Shown piece by piece: positions 17,281 to 25,286 of a stretch of 40,179 nucleotides of DNA. Every line of letters begins with the position of its first letter. The first letter of the stretch is position 1. The notes beneath the pieces were generated by a model that was not told the origin of the DNA, did not search any database, and saw only the letters and a program-made list of their open reading frames with translations. This DNA is from Alkalibacillus haloalkaliphilus C5 (GTDB lineage: Bacteria > Bacillota > Bacilli > Bacillales > Alkalibacillaceae). A program made the position numbers and the translations under genes. The stretch is from the NCBI RefSeq assembly GCF_000269905.1, contig NZ_AKIF01000003.1, forward strand, positions 1-40,179. Direction: 5' to 3'.

Positions 17281-17817
17281 TTATTGAGGTCTTATTTCAT
17301 TAAAATAACCTTCTAAACTTTCTAATGTAACTGGTCCACGTACAATTCGCTCGATCGTACCATCTGGTCGTATAAAGAATGAGGCAGGCAAATTAACAAC
17401 CTCATACAACTCCATTACTGTGTTGTTACGGTCATGCGTACTTGGGAATGTTAAATTCAATCGATTATAAAAGTTATTTATGACCGATTCATTACGATCC
17501 ACACTTACAGCAACGATTTCAATTCCTTGATCATGATACTCTTCATATAACTGATCCATATATGGCATTTCTTCTTTACACGGCTCACAATAAGTAGCCC
17601 AGAAATTGACCATAACACCTTGACCACGTAAATCATGGAGTTCTATCGATTCGCCTTCTTGGTCCAAACGGTCTAATTTAAAGTTTGGTGCTTCTACCCC
17701 TTCTTGTAATGAAGGGCGTTCAGATCCAGCGTTAACGATTAATACAAACACTAACGTTCCTGCTAAAATGGCTAAAACTACACTTCTAAATATAAGGCGC
17801 TTTTTCTTCTTATCCAA
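17281..17817 (-). CDS. resA: ResA, membrane-anchored thiol-disulfide oxidoreductase
   Basis: Reduces the CXXCH cysteines of apocytochrome c outside the membrane. N-terminal signal anchor (about 8-28) and a thioredoxin fold with the ResA-specific active site CEPC (Cys77, Cys80) in NFWATYCEPCKEEMP; cis-Pro region NLPASFFI. 178 aa. The start is TTG after GAGGAGGGATCC. First gene of resABCDE; a TGA-TATAAT promoter lies 21 nt upstream. Confidence 0.96.
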   Translation of the reverse strand: MDKKKKRLIFRSVVLAILAGTLVFVLIVNAGSERPSLQEGVEAPNFKLDRLDQEGESIELHDLRGQGVMVNFWATYCEPCKEEMPYMDQLYEEYHDQGIEIVAVSVDRNESVINNFYNRLNLTFPSTHDRNNTVMELYEVVNLPASFFIRPDGTIERIVRGPVTLESLEGYFNEIRPQ

Positions 17818-17837
17818 CAGGATCCCTCCTCTTTGCC

Positions 17838-17851
17838 ATTATATCATTCGT
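17838..17851 (-). promoter_or_regulatory. Extended -10 promoter of resA operon
   Basis: TGA-TATAAT on the minus strand (17838-17846) between rluB and resA. The -35 is weak, which is consistent with activator (ResD) dependence, but no ResD site was verified. The surrounding 16 bases are the same as at ypbB. Confidence 0.55.
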
Positions 17852-17881
17852 CTAATTGTTCTCATTTAGCATGTTTGAACA

Positions 17882-18628
17882 TTATTTAACATTTTTTTGC
17901 GTAATATCGGCTAGTTGTTTAACTTCGTGTGGTGTTAGTTCACGATATTGCCCCGGTTGCAAGTTACCTAAAGTTAACGTACCAAATCGTTCACGTTTTA
18001 GCTTTTCCACTCTATAACCAAGTGCCTCAAACATACGACGAACTTGTCTATTTTTACCTTGGTGCAATACCATTTCAATCTTTGTTTTCTTTTTTTTCTT
18101 GTCGACCTCAATAATTCTTGTCTTTACTGCTTTAAGACGCTCTCCATCATGGATAACACCTTTCTTCAGTTGTAAAGCTTCTTCTCTAGAAAGTTCACCA
18201 TTTACTTTAGCAACATAAACTTTGTCCACCTCAAATTTCGGATGGATTAATTTATTAGTTAAATTCCCGTCATTTGTTAAAAGCAAGATTCCAGTCGTAT
18301 CATAATCGAGACGACCAACTGGATAAACACGTTGTTCTATTTCATCAGGCAACAAATCTGTTACAACTTTTCTTCCTTTATCATCTTCAACAGTTGATAA
18401 TACTTGTCTCGGTTTATTAATCATAAAGTAAACAGGTTGTTCCTTTTCAACGATAATATCATCAACTGCAACTTCATCACTTTGAGCTACTTTAGTTCCT
18501 AGTTCAGTAATGACCTTTCCATTTACTTTCACTCGCCCTGACTCGATCAATCCCTCAGCCTTTCTTCTTGATGTTATACCACTTTTTGCAATTACTTTTT
18601 GTAAACGTTCTTTTTGTCCACTCATCAT
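17882..18628 (-). CDS. rluB: RluB, 23S rRNA pseudouridine synthase
   Basis: Makes pseudouridine in domain V of 23S rRNA (helix 93 region by family). N-terminal S4 RNA-binding domain (about 6-60: RLQKVIAKSGITSRRKAEGLI) and RsuA/RluB catalytic domain with catalytic Asp108 in GRLDYDTTGILLLTNDG; C-terminal HQGKNRQVRRMFEALGY. 248 aa. AAGGA lies upstream of two adjacent ATG codons; either may be used. Sits between spmB and resA as ypuL does in B. subtilis. Confidence 0.95.
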   Translation of the reverse strand: MMSGQKERLQKVIAKSGITSRRKAEGLIESGRVKVNGKVITELGTKVAQSDEVAVDDIIVEKEQPVYFMINKPRQVLSTVEDDKGRKVVTDLLPDEIEQRVYPVGRLDYDTTGILLLTNDGNLTNKLIHPKFEVDKVYVAKVNGELSREEALQLKKGVIHDGERLKAVKTRIIEVDKKKKKTKIEMVLHQGKNRQVRRMFEALGYRVEKLKRERFGTLTLGNLQPGQYRELTPHEVKQLADITQKNVK

Positions 18629-18675
18629 TTTCCACTTCCTTGGTCTGTCTATATTATGTACATACTTATATTATG

Positions 18676-18709
18676 GCATAAGAAAAGCGTTAACATCATG
18701 GTTAACGCT
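18676..18709 (-). terminator. Terminator after spmB
   Basis: A 9-bp perfect stem (AGCGTTAAC 18686-18694, GTTAACGCT 18701-18709), 6-nt loop, then TTTCTTA on the minus strand. Ends the dacB-spmA-spmB unit. Confidence 0.75.
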
Positions 18710-18727
18710 CGAATTTCTTTAATACCA

Positions 18728-19254
18728 TTATGAACCAAAAATAAGGTAACATACAACTAACGAAGCAATTATACCAACGAAGTCAGCTAAAAGTCCAACT
18801 TTTAATGCATGTCCCATTTTCCTTATACCTACAGCTCCGAAGTAAACTGTTAATACGTACAATGTCGTATCTGTACTTCCTTGCATAGTTGATGCTAATT
18901 GACCGATAAAAGAATCTGGTCCTTCAGTTTTAATTAAATCAGTAGCAATACTCAATGAAGCCGTTCCTGAAATAGGCTGGTGATGGCTAGTGGGACTATT
19001 TCAGAAGGAATATTGAAGATTGAGAGTACTGGGTCGATTAAATTAACAAATGCATCTAATGCTCCTGAAGCTCGAAATATACTAATAGATACAATCATAC
19101 CTAATAAAAAAGGAAGCAAGGAAACAGCCATTTTGACACCTTCCTTACCTCCTTCAACGAACGTCTCATACGTTGGAACCCTTTTATAAGTTCCATACAG
19201 TAATACCGTTAAAATAATAAGCGGAATAATCCAGTTACTTATATGCACAAGCAT
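18728..19254 (-). pseudogene. spmB: Spore maturation protein SpmB, single-base frameshift
   Basis: Membrane protein of the nucleoside-transporter gate (Gate) type; with SpmA it affects spore core dehydration. The N-terminal part (19254 to about 18977) ends in frame as ...SEIVPLAIT and then runs out (SLFQERLH-stop). The expected continuation RPISGTAS-SIATDLIKTEGPDSF is in the next frame and runs to the normal end CYLIFGS. Adding one base between 18976 and 18977 (codon AG-N before CCT) gives about 175 aa, the family length. No other damage is seen, so assembly error or very recent mutation. ATG overlaps the spmA stop by one base (TAATG). Confidence 0.92.
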
Positions 19255-19844
19255 TATATAAGTCTCCTTTGTCTCCTGTAATAAAAATACCGATCTATCA
19301 TGATGGCTCCAATCGTCGAAATTAACGTAGCTATAATTGTAGAACTTACAATCTCAGTCGGTGCCATCGAATCATATTGCATTCGAATAGCAATAATCGT
19401 CGTTGGAACGAGTGTGACACTTGAAGTGTTTAACGCTAAGAAAGTGATCATTGAACGAGAAGCAACATCACTATCATTATTTAACTTTTTCATTTCATGC
19501 ATTGCCTTAATACCTAATGGTGTTGCCGCATTACCTAGGCCGAACAGGTTGGCTGAAAAGTTCGATAAAATATAGCCTATTGCTGGATGGTCGGCTGGGA
19601 TCTCTGGGAATAGTCTTGTAAAAACAGGTTTAAATAAATATGCTAACTTTTCTAATAAACCTGCCTTCTCAGCAATGCGCATTAAACCTAACCAAAACAC
19701 TAAAACACTTACAAGACTGATTGTAAGTGCAACAGCGTCTTGAGCACTACTAAAAATCACTTCATTTACTTCTTCAATTGTGCCATTAAAAAAAGCGTAA
19801 ATTATACCAATTGCCGCTAAAGCTACCCAAATGATATTAACCAT
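19254..19844 (-). CDS. spmA: Spore maturation protein SpmA
   Basis: Integral membrane protein of the nucleoside-recognition/Gate family; needed with SpmB for normal core water content and heat resistance in spores. 196 aa with about five hydrophobic segments and the family motif NLFGLGNAATPLGIKAM. The ATG follows directly after the dacB stop (TAG ATG), using AAGGGG inside the dacB end as ribosome site. Overlaps spmB by one base. Confidence 0.95.
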   Translation of the reverse strand: MVNIIWVALAAIGIIYAFFNGTIEEVNEVIFSSAQDAVALTISLVSVLVFWLGLMRIAEKAGLLEKLAYLFKPVFTRLFPEIPADHPAIGYILSNFSANLFGLGNAATPLGIKAMHEMKKLNNDSDVASRSMITFLALNTSSVTLVPTTIIAIRMQYDSMAPTEIVSSTIIATLISTIGAIMIDRYFYYRRQRRLI

Positions 19845-20744
19845 CTAAATTGCCCCTTGTAAGTATCGAAACGACTTCGTAAACCTTTCCCATAAGGATG
19901 GTTCACTCGGTTCTTCTCCAAAAAATATTGGGATTTCCGGTCTGTCTTCTAAATGAGAAAAGGCATAATTGTATAATAGTCGATGATCATTCCAATCATC
20001 AGATGCATCGATTGTGACTACCACGACTTCATTTCCATCTTGTTCACCTGTTGTAACTAATGTCCTTCCAGCAATGCTCGTGTAACCCGTTTTACCACCT
20101 GTGCAAACCTGGTCATACGTCATAAGTAATTTATTTTTATTCATCCAATGATAACCAATATTTTCAGCTAAGTATCTTTTTGTACCAAAGATCTCTCTAA
20201 AGTCTTCACTCGTATTCATTGCATAGCTCGTTAAAATCGCCATATCATAGGCAGAAGAATAATGATCATCCTCATCTAATCCGTGTGGGTTTTGAAAGCT
20301 ACTGTTTTGCATACCAATCCATTCCGCTTTTTCATTCATTAAAAATGCAAAACCTTTCTCACTTCCAGCAACATGTTCAGCAATTGCATAAGCTGCATCA
20401 TTCCCAGAGCGCAACATTAGACCATATAACAAATCTTCTATCGAATATACGTCACCTGGTTGCGTGTATATAGAGGAACCAATCATCCTAGAAGCTTCGT
20501 TTGATATAGTCACTTTTGAATCTAACTCTTCGTGTTCTAATGCAACAATAGCTGTCATTATTTTAGTAATACTAGCAATTGGTAATTCCTCATGAATATT
20601 TTTAGAATAAATGATTTCTTGGGTGTCCATATCAATTGCTATAGCACTTTTAGCTGATACACCTGGTTGTGCCTGTGTCATGACAGTAGGTTGCCACATT
20701 ATTAATAAGCATCCAATAAGAGCAAGGGAAATTAATTTTCTCAT
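19845..20744 (-). CDS. dacB: DacB, sporulation D-alanyl-D-alanine carboxypeptidase (short form)
   Basis: Mother-cell PBP5*-type carboxypeptidase (peptidase S11) that limits cortex cross-linking. Signal peptide (about 1-25), catalytic SITK (Ser58, Lys61), SGN (113-115), KTG (218-220). At 299 aa it is much shorter than B. subtilis DacB (about 382): after the S11 domain there is no PBP5 C-terminal beta domain, only a short Pro/Glu linker and an amphipathic helix (LWERFTKSFRYLQGAI). The ATG at 20742-20744 with AGGAGA 6 nt upstream is preferred to the in-frame extension of 16 codons. The SigmaE-like promoter upstream and the spmA-spmB context fit the sporulation role. Confidence 0.92.
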   Translation of the reverse strand: MRKLISLALIGCLLIMWQPTVMTQAQPGVSAKSAIAIDMDTQEIIYSKNIHEELPIASITKIMTAIVALEHEELDSKVTISNEASRMIGSSIYTQPGDVYSIEDLLYGLMLRSGNDAAYAIAEHVAGSEKGFAFLMNEKAEWIGMQNSSFQNPHGLDEDDHYSSAYDMAILTSYAMNTSEDFREIFGTKRYLAENIGYHWMNKNKLLMTYDQVCTGGKTGYTSIAGRTLVTTGEQDGNEVVVVTIDASDDWNDHRLLYNYAFSHLEDRPEIPIFFGEEPSEPSLWERFTKSFRYLQGAI

Positions 20745-20790
20745 CTGACATCTCCTATTCTGTAACCGTCTTGTCCTATTCTCATGAAAC

Positions 20791-20819
20791 ATTATATGGT
20801 GTTATAAAGGCTTGTATGA
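20791..20819 (-). promoter_or_regulatory. SigmaE-type promoter of dacB-spmA-spmB
   Basis: On the minus strand TCATACA (-35, 5/7 to KMATATT), 14 nt, CATATAAT (-10, 7/8 to CATACAHT), about 46 nt before the dacB start. The dacB operon of B. subtilis is SigmaE-dependent, which supports the call. Confidence 0.55.
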
Positions 20820-20845
20820 TAAAAGCTGCTATAAATTAACTAATC

Positions 20846-20892
20846 AAACTAAAAAGAGGTGACTCCGTAATTTAAAATCGGAATCACCTTTT
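20846..20892 (-). terminator. Terminator after ypuI
   Basis: Stem formed by 20857-20867 and 20879-20889 (AGGTGACTCCG / CGGAATCACCT, one G-U on the minus strand), 11-nt loop, then CTTTTT on the minus strand. Confidence 0.75.
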
Positions 20893-20930
20893 AACTGAGT
20901 AGCTATTAACTTTATAGGTTTATAATAAGA

Positions 20931-21401
20931 CTATACAGCTTCTAAATAATCTAACTCTTCACGTAAATCTTGGAATGTTGGCTCAATCAGTTTTGCTAAT
21001 TCAAGTATATGGTTACCAGGCTCACGCTGGAATTCAATCGACATTTTATTTTGATATGAAGCACGACTATCCTCATACCAGATATCATCTTTAGGGGAGA
21101 AAAACTCATTAACACATTTAAAATAGACGCCTCTTAACACTTTTTCAAGTACTTCTTCTTGTATGTCTTTAGTTGCTATTAACCTTTCTAAAGCAAACTT
21201 TCCTTCCATACAGTAAACTTCTAGATAACGCAAATGCTTCACGATTGAACGTACATATTCTTGATCAAGTTGTTCTTCATCAGTCAAAATAAAAGTTACG
21301 CTTTTATCATTCAAAAAATAACTTAAATCACGCTCTATTATATCTAATTGATTATAGACTTTCTCAGCCTGTGAAAATAAGTGTGTGCTCATCGGCCACA
21401 A
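20931..21401 (-). CDS. ypuI: YpuI family protein (DUF3907)
   Basis: A conserved Bacillaceae protein of unknown function next to scpAB and dacB. About 156 aa, soluble, helical, rich in acidic and aromatic residues (RYLEVYCMEGKFALERL, FFSPKDDIWYEDSRASYQNKM). The frame opens at a TTG at 21420-21422, but that lies before the ribosome site AAGGAGG (21407-21413). The TTG at 21399-21401, 5 nt after it, is the likelier start, with an ATG three codons on as an alternative. Identified by resemblance and gene order; no function is claimed. Confidence 0.85.
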   Translation of the reverse strand: MWPMSTHLFSQAEKVYNQLDIIERDLSYFLNDKSVTFILTDEEQLDQEYVRSIVKHLRYLEVYCMEGKFALERLIATKDIQEEVLEKVLRGVYFKCVNEFFSPKDDIWYEDSRASYQNKMSIEFQREPGNHILELAKLIEPTFQDLREELDYLEAV

Positions 21402-21434
21402 AGTTACCTCCTTGACGAACAATCATCAATAATT

Positions 21435-22013
21435 TTATGCAGACGGCTCCTCCATATCATTGAAAAACAGATCAGCATCTTGTACGGCTTCTTGAAGGTT
21501 TTCATCTGGTAGTGGTGGTAGCTCATCCAACGATGTTAAACCGAAAAAGGTTAAAAATTCTTTCGTCGTTTGGAACAAAATGGGTCGACCACTTGTTTCT
21601 TTCCGTCCACATTCTTCTATTAAGAAACGAGAAACCAACGTTTGAATGGGCCCATCACTTTTCACTCCTCGAATGTCTTCAATTTCAACTCTTGTAATTG
21701 GCTGTTGATACGCAATGATCGCTAATGTTTCTAAAGCGGCTTGCGAAAGCTTTGAACTTGAGTTCGTTTCCTGCATTTTTTCAAAATATAAAGCGTGCTC
21801 AGACTTAGTTGTTAAGTAATAAACACCCTTTTGTTCTAAAATAGATAATCCCCTTTGTCCATGTTCATAATCGTACTTCAACTCTTCTAATAATAATTCG
21901 ACTGTTTCCCCATTGGCTGAAAGTACTTTCTTAATTTGTGCCATTGATATTCCTTCATCGCCAGAAGCAAATAACAACCCTTCTAATACGCCTTTAAGTT
22001 GAGCTAGTTCCAT
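21435..22013 (-). CDS. scpB: ScpB, SMC complex winged-helix subunit
   Basis: Dimeric kite-type subunit of the SMC-ScpAB condensin that organises and segregates the chromosome. Tandem winged helices are visible: N-terminal LKGVLEGLLFASGDEGIS and central LSQAALETLAIIAYQQPITRVEIEDIRGVKSDG. 192 aa, near the B. subtilis length (197). ATG with CGGAGG 7 nt upstream; it overlaps scpA by 20 nt. Confidence 0.96.
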   Translation of the reverse strand: MELAQLKGVLEGLLFASGDEGISMAQIKKVLSANGETVELLLEELKYDYEHGQRGLSILEQKGVYYLTTKSEHALYFEKMQETNSSSKLSQAALETLAIIAYQQPITRVEIEDIRGVKSDGPIQTLVSRFLIEECGRKETSGRPILFQTTKEFLTFFGLTSLDELPPLPDENLQEAVQDADLFFNDMEEPSA

Positions 22014-22764
22014 AATAATCCTCCGTTAGGGCCACTGTTATATCTTCAAAATTTTGTTGCTGGTAGCATATAATCGTATAAGTTTTCATTAATTCAAGCA
22101 ATGCTAGAAAAGTTGTAACAACTTCAAACTTTTGTTCATATTCAAACAATCCAAAAAATGAAGACTCACCTTTAAAATGATACAACGTTTTAACAACATC
22201 ATCCATTCGGTCTTCAATTGAGATCTCTTGCCGTTGGATCGTTGTTTCCATTGGTTCAAGTAACTTTTTCCTTCTTAACACTTTTTGAAAAGCTTCAGTT
22301 AAATCGACTACAGAGAGCACTTCGCTTCGCCTAACGACTTCTTCTGATTGAAACGGTGTTAAATCAACTGGTTCTCGGGTGTATACTTGATTTGGTTCTT
22401 GTTCTTTTTCCTTTAATACTTTTGAAGCTTCTTTATACTTTTTATATTCAACTAACCTTTGAATTAGTTCTTCTTGTGGGTCTTCTTCGTATTCATCTTC
22501 AAAATCTAACTCTTGTTTCGGTAATAACATATTACTTTTAATTTCTAACAAAGTCGCTGCCATAACTAAGTATTCACTAGCAATATCTAAATGCAAATCT
22601 TGCATTGTATGAATATAGTTCATATATTGATCTGCGATTTCTTTTAAAGGAACTTCATAAATATCAATCTCATACTGATTGATTAGATGTAATAATAAGT
22701 CTAGTGGTCCCTCAAACGCGTCAATTTTCACTTTATAGATTGACTCACTCATCAACTCACTCAT
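21994..22764 (-). CDS. scpA: ScpA, kleisin subunit of the SMC complex
   Basis: Bridges the two SMC heads and binds ScpB. The N-terminal kleisin domain (YKVKIDAFEGPLDLLLHLINQYEIDIYEVPL) contacts the SMC neck, and a C-terminal winged helix (FLALLELMKTYTIICYQQQNFEDI) contacts the cap. 256 aa. No strong ribosome site precedes either the ATG at 22764 or the ATG four codons later (22752); both are plausible. The rib operon that lies between scpA and ppiB in B. subtilis is reduced here to ribT. Confidence 0.96.
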   Translation of the reverse strand: MSELMSESIYKVKIDAFEGPLDLLLHLINQYEIDIYEVPLKEIADQYMNYIHTMQDLHLDIASEYLVMAATLLEIKSNMLLPKQELDFEDEYEEDPQEELIQRLVEYKKYKEASKVLKEKEQEPNQVYTREPVDLTPFQSEEVVRRSEVLSVVDLTEAFQKVLRRKKLLEPMETTIQRQEISIEDRMDDVVKTLYHFKGESSFFGLFEYEQKFEVVTTFLALLELMKTYTIICYQQQNFEDITVALTEDYYGTSST

Positions 22765-22849
22765 TTCAAATCGGTTACCATTCTATTTCATGTTACCAAA
22801 TATCAAAGCAAAAAGGAATATCGCAATCCGTTTCTTCACACTCTATTAG

Positions 22850-22891
22850 CACAAATAAAGTGGCTTCAACTCTAAATGAGTCGAAACCACT
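22850..22891 (-). terminator. Terminator after ribT
   Basis: A 14-bp stem with two G-U pairs on the minus strand (22859-22872 and 22878-22891), 5-nt loop, then TTATTTGT. The T tract is modest. Confidence 0.7.
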
Positions 22892-22898
22892 CTTAAAA

Positions 22899-23240
22899 TT
22901 ACTCACATTGATCAAAGAAATCTTTAGTTTGGCCATCACCACAAATCTCATACTGTTCTTGATATTGGTCTTTTAAAGCCTTAACCATTTCTTTACCTAT
23001 ACCTTGGTTTCGGTGTGAAGGTGTTACGCTAATATGCTGAACAATCATTTGTTCGTTATTAAACCTAGCACCAATCGCACCTAATATATCCTCATCTTTC
23101 CATAAGAACAATTGCCAGTCATCATTGTTTTCATATTCTTTGATTGTTGATTGCAGCTTTTTAACTTCTTTTTCATCTGGCATGAAAGATAGTAAGCCCA
23201 TGGCAATCTTCTCAAAGCTCTTTTTATATTTTATAAGCAT
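22899..23240 (-). CDS. ribT: RibT, GNAT-family N-acetyltransferase
   Basis: GCN5-type acetyltransferase that in B. subtilis is the last gene of the riboflavin operon; substrate not established. 113 aa with the diagnostic N-terminus LIKYKKSFEKIAMGLLSFMP and the acetyl-CoA loop HRNQGIGKEM. ATG with AGAGGGG upstream. No ribD, ribE, ribA or ribH is present nearby and no FMN riboswitch precedes it, so it stands alone with its own promoter and terminator between ppiB and scpA. Confidence 0.9.
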   Translation of the reverse strand: MLIKYKKSFEKIAMGLLSFMPDEKEVKKLQSTIKEYENNDDWQLFLWKDEDILGAIGARFNNEQMIVQHISVTPSHRNQGIGKEMVKALKDQYQEQYEICGDGQTKDFFDQCE

Positions 23241-23310
23241 AGAAACCCCTCTTTAAACTTTCAATTACTTACATATTTTTACCAAATAACGTCTATATAA
23301 TACAATATAT

Positions 23311-23338
23311 ACTTTACTTGTTTTTGTTCATTTGTCAA
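23311..23338 (-). promoter_or_regulatory. Candidate SigmaA promoter of ribT
   Basis: Perfect TTGACA (23333-23338) and TAAAGT (23311-23316) with 16-nt spacing on the minus strand, about 70 nt before ribT. Confidence 0.5.
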
Positions 23339-23381
23339 TAATACATTTATTAGGAAGAGGGACACAAGAATTTATAGAACA

Positions 23382-23816
23382 TTAAGCTTCTGTGATGACT
23401 ACTTTTTGCATAACATCACCTGGTTGAACTCGGTCCACAACTTCGACTCCATCTGTTACTTTACCAAAAACCGTATGGCGTCCGTCAAGGTGTGGCTGAG
23501 CATCATGACAAATGAAGAATTGACTTCCACCTGTGTCTTTACCTGCATGAGCCATAGATAATGAACCACGTTCATGTTTATACGGATTTCCTTCAGTTTC
23601 ACACTTAATAGTATAGCCTGGTCCACCAGTTCCGTTACCTGTTGGGCACCCTCCTTGGATGACAAACCCAGGGATTACACGGTGGAATGTTAAGCCGTCG
23701 TAAAATCCATCATTAGCAAGTTTCACAAAGTTCTCAACTGTGTTTGGTGCTCCATCTTCAAATAAGTCGATCTTAATTTGTTCTCCATTTTCGAATTGAA
23801 TTGTTGCTTTTTTCAT
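23382..23816 (-). CDS. ppiB: Peptidyl-prolyl cis-trans isomerase B (cyclophilin)
   Basis: Cytosolic cyclophilin that speeds proline isomerisation in folding. The active-site signatures [35 protein letters not shown] and [12 protein letters not shown] are all present; 144 aa, single domain, no signal peptide. Lies 26 nt after lysA and is probably co-transcribed. No clear terminator follows it. Confidence 0.96.
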   Translation of the reverse strand: MKKATIQFENGEQIKIDLFEDGAPNTVENFVKLANDGFYDGLTFHRVIPGFVIQGGCPTGNGTGGPGYTIKCETEGNPYKHERGSLSMAHAGKDTGGSQFFICHDAQPHLDGRHTVFGKVTDGVEVVDRVQPGDVMQKVVITEA

Positions 23817-23842
23817 TTCAAAATCCCTTCTTTCTTTTCATT

Positions 23843-25120
23843 TTACTCATATGAAAGGTCAAAACGTGTCAAATCTTGATAGCTTTCACGTTTTATTACT
23901 AATCGATCTTCACCATTTTCAACAAAAACGACTGCCGCTTTTGGAAAACGGTTATAATTACTTGCCATTGAATAGCCATAAGCGCCTGTTGAGAAAACAG
24001 CTAAATAGTCACCGCTTTCTATTGTAGGTACTTCAATATCCCAAATCAACATATCGCCTGTTTCGCAACACTTACCAGCAATTGAAACAGTCTCTTCTTT
24101 CGCTTCATCAATTTTGTTAAGTAGCTCTGCTTCATACTCTGCTTGATATAACGCAGGCCTTATATTATCAGTCATACCGCCGTCTACTGACACATACTTT
24201 CGTACTCCAGGAATATCTTTGATTGAGCCAACTTCATAAATTGTGACACCTGCATCACCAACGATCGAACGCCCTGGTTCTATCCAGATTTCTGGCATAG
24301 ACAAGCCATGCTCACTAGCCGCTTGCTTTACAGAGTCAACTAAAGCTGTAACATAGTTTTGTAACGGTAATGGCTCATCTTCTTGAGTGTATTTAATTCC
24401 AAAACCTCCACCGAGATTAATCACTTCAGCTTCAAAGTCGAACTTTTCTTTCCACTGCGCTAAAGCTTTATATAAAGCTTGAACTGTCATTTCAAATCCT
24501 GTTGTTTCAAAAATCTGTGACCCAATATGGCTATGCACACCTTGTAAATGGATTCTTTCGTTATTTAACACTTGAGAAACGGCTTGATCGGCTTGACCGC
24601 TTAATAAATCAAAGCCGAACTTCGAATCTTCTTGACCAGTTAAAATATACTCATGCGTGTATGCTTCTATCCCAGGTGTAATTCGAATGAGTGCATTAAC
24701 GGTTTGGTTCTTCTCTTTTAGAATCGCACTTAAGAGCTCGATTTCATAAAAATTATCAATGACAATACACCCAACATTATAATCAATTGCCATTTCTAAC
24801 TCAGATATACTTTTATTATTGCCGTGAAGGTGGATTTTTTCAGCAGGAAAACCTGCTTCAATCGCTGTAAATAATTCACCTTCCGAGACAACATCTAAAC
24901 TCAATTCTTCTTGCTTTGCAACTTGTAGCATTGCAATTGAAGAAAACGCTTTACTTGCATAAGCCACTTGAAAATCAACATCTTGTTCTTTAAATGTTTG
25001 AACAAATGCTCTAGCGTTGTTTCTAATTTTTTCTACGTCGTATACGAAAAGCGGTGTTCCATACTTTTCTGCTAAGCTAATTAAGCTTTTCCCACCTATG
25101 TGTAATGTATCTTTAACCAT
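23843..25120 (-). CDS. lysA: Diaminopimelate decarboxylase
   Basis: PLP enzyme making L-lysine from meso-diaminopimelate, the last step of the pathway. PLP lysine in VAYASKAF (Lys57), glycine-rich NLGGGFGI, and GKCCETGD from the partner active site. 425 aa from the ATG at 25118-25120, which is 5 nt after AGGTGA; an in-frame GTG three codons earlier lies within that motif and is less likely. In B. subtilis lysA also lies beside spoVAF. No lysine riboswitch is visible in the 166-nt upstream gap. Confidence 0.96.
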   Translation of the reverse strand: MVKDTLHIGGKSLISLAEKYGTPLFVYDVEKIRNNARAFVQTFKEQDVDFQVAYASKAFSSIAMLQVAKQEELSLDVVSEGELFTAIEAGFPAEKIHLHGNNKSISELEMAIDYNVGCIVIDNFYEIELLSAILKEKNQTVNALIRITPGIEAYTHEYILTGQEDSKFGFDLLSGQADQAVSQVLNNERIHLQGVHSHIGSQIFETTGFEMTVQALYKALAQWKEKFDFEAEVINLGGGFGIKYTQEDEPLPLQNYVTALVDSVKQAASEHGLSMPEIWIEPGRSIVGDAGVTIYEVGSIKDIPGVRKYVSVDGGMTDNIRPALYQAEYEAELLNKIDEAKEETVSIAGKCCETGDMLIWDIEVPTIESGDYLAVFSTGAYGYSMASNYNRFPKAAVVFVENGEDRLVIKRESYQDLTRFDLSYE

Positions 25121-25235
25121 GAAACTCACCTATCCATTTCTCTATAGACCATTCTCTCTGTACAATACAGTAAACTTACCATATGGAAGAGCAACGTTCA
25201 ATTATTTTTCGTTCGAAAATTTCATTTCAAATCTC

Positions 25236-25281
25236 GAATACAATAAAGCAGGTTATGAATATAAACATAACCTGCTTTATT
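25236..25281 (-). terminator. Terminator after spoVAF
   Basis: A perfect 16-bp stem (25242-25257 with 25266-25281, core AGCAGGTTATG/CATAACCTGCT) and 8-nt loop. The stem itself ends in TTTATT on the minus strand and is followed by GTATTCG. Ends the spoVA operon 5 nt after the spoVAF stop. Confidence 0.8.
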
Positions 25282-25286
25282 AAACA

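Noticed and set aside
23241-23381. FMN riboswitch before ribT
   Set aside because: AT-rich, no RFN-like conserved helices; only a SigmaA-like promoter.
25121-25241. Lysine riboswitch before lysA
   Set aside because: The region is only about 120 nt, with no multi-helix L-box pattern or terminator/antiterminator pair.
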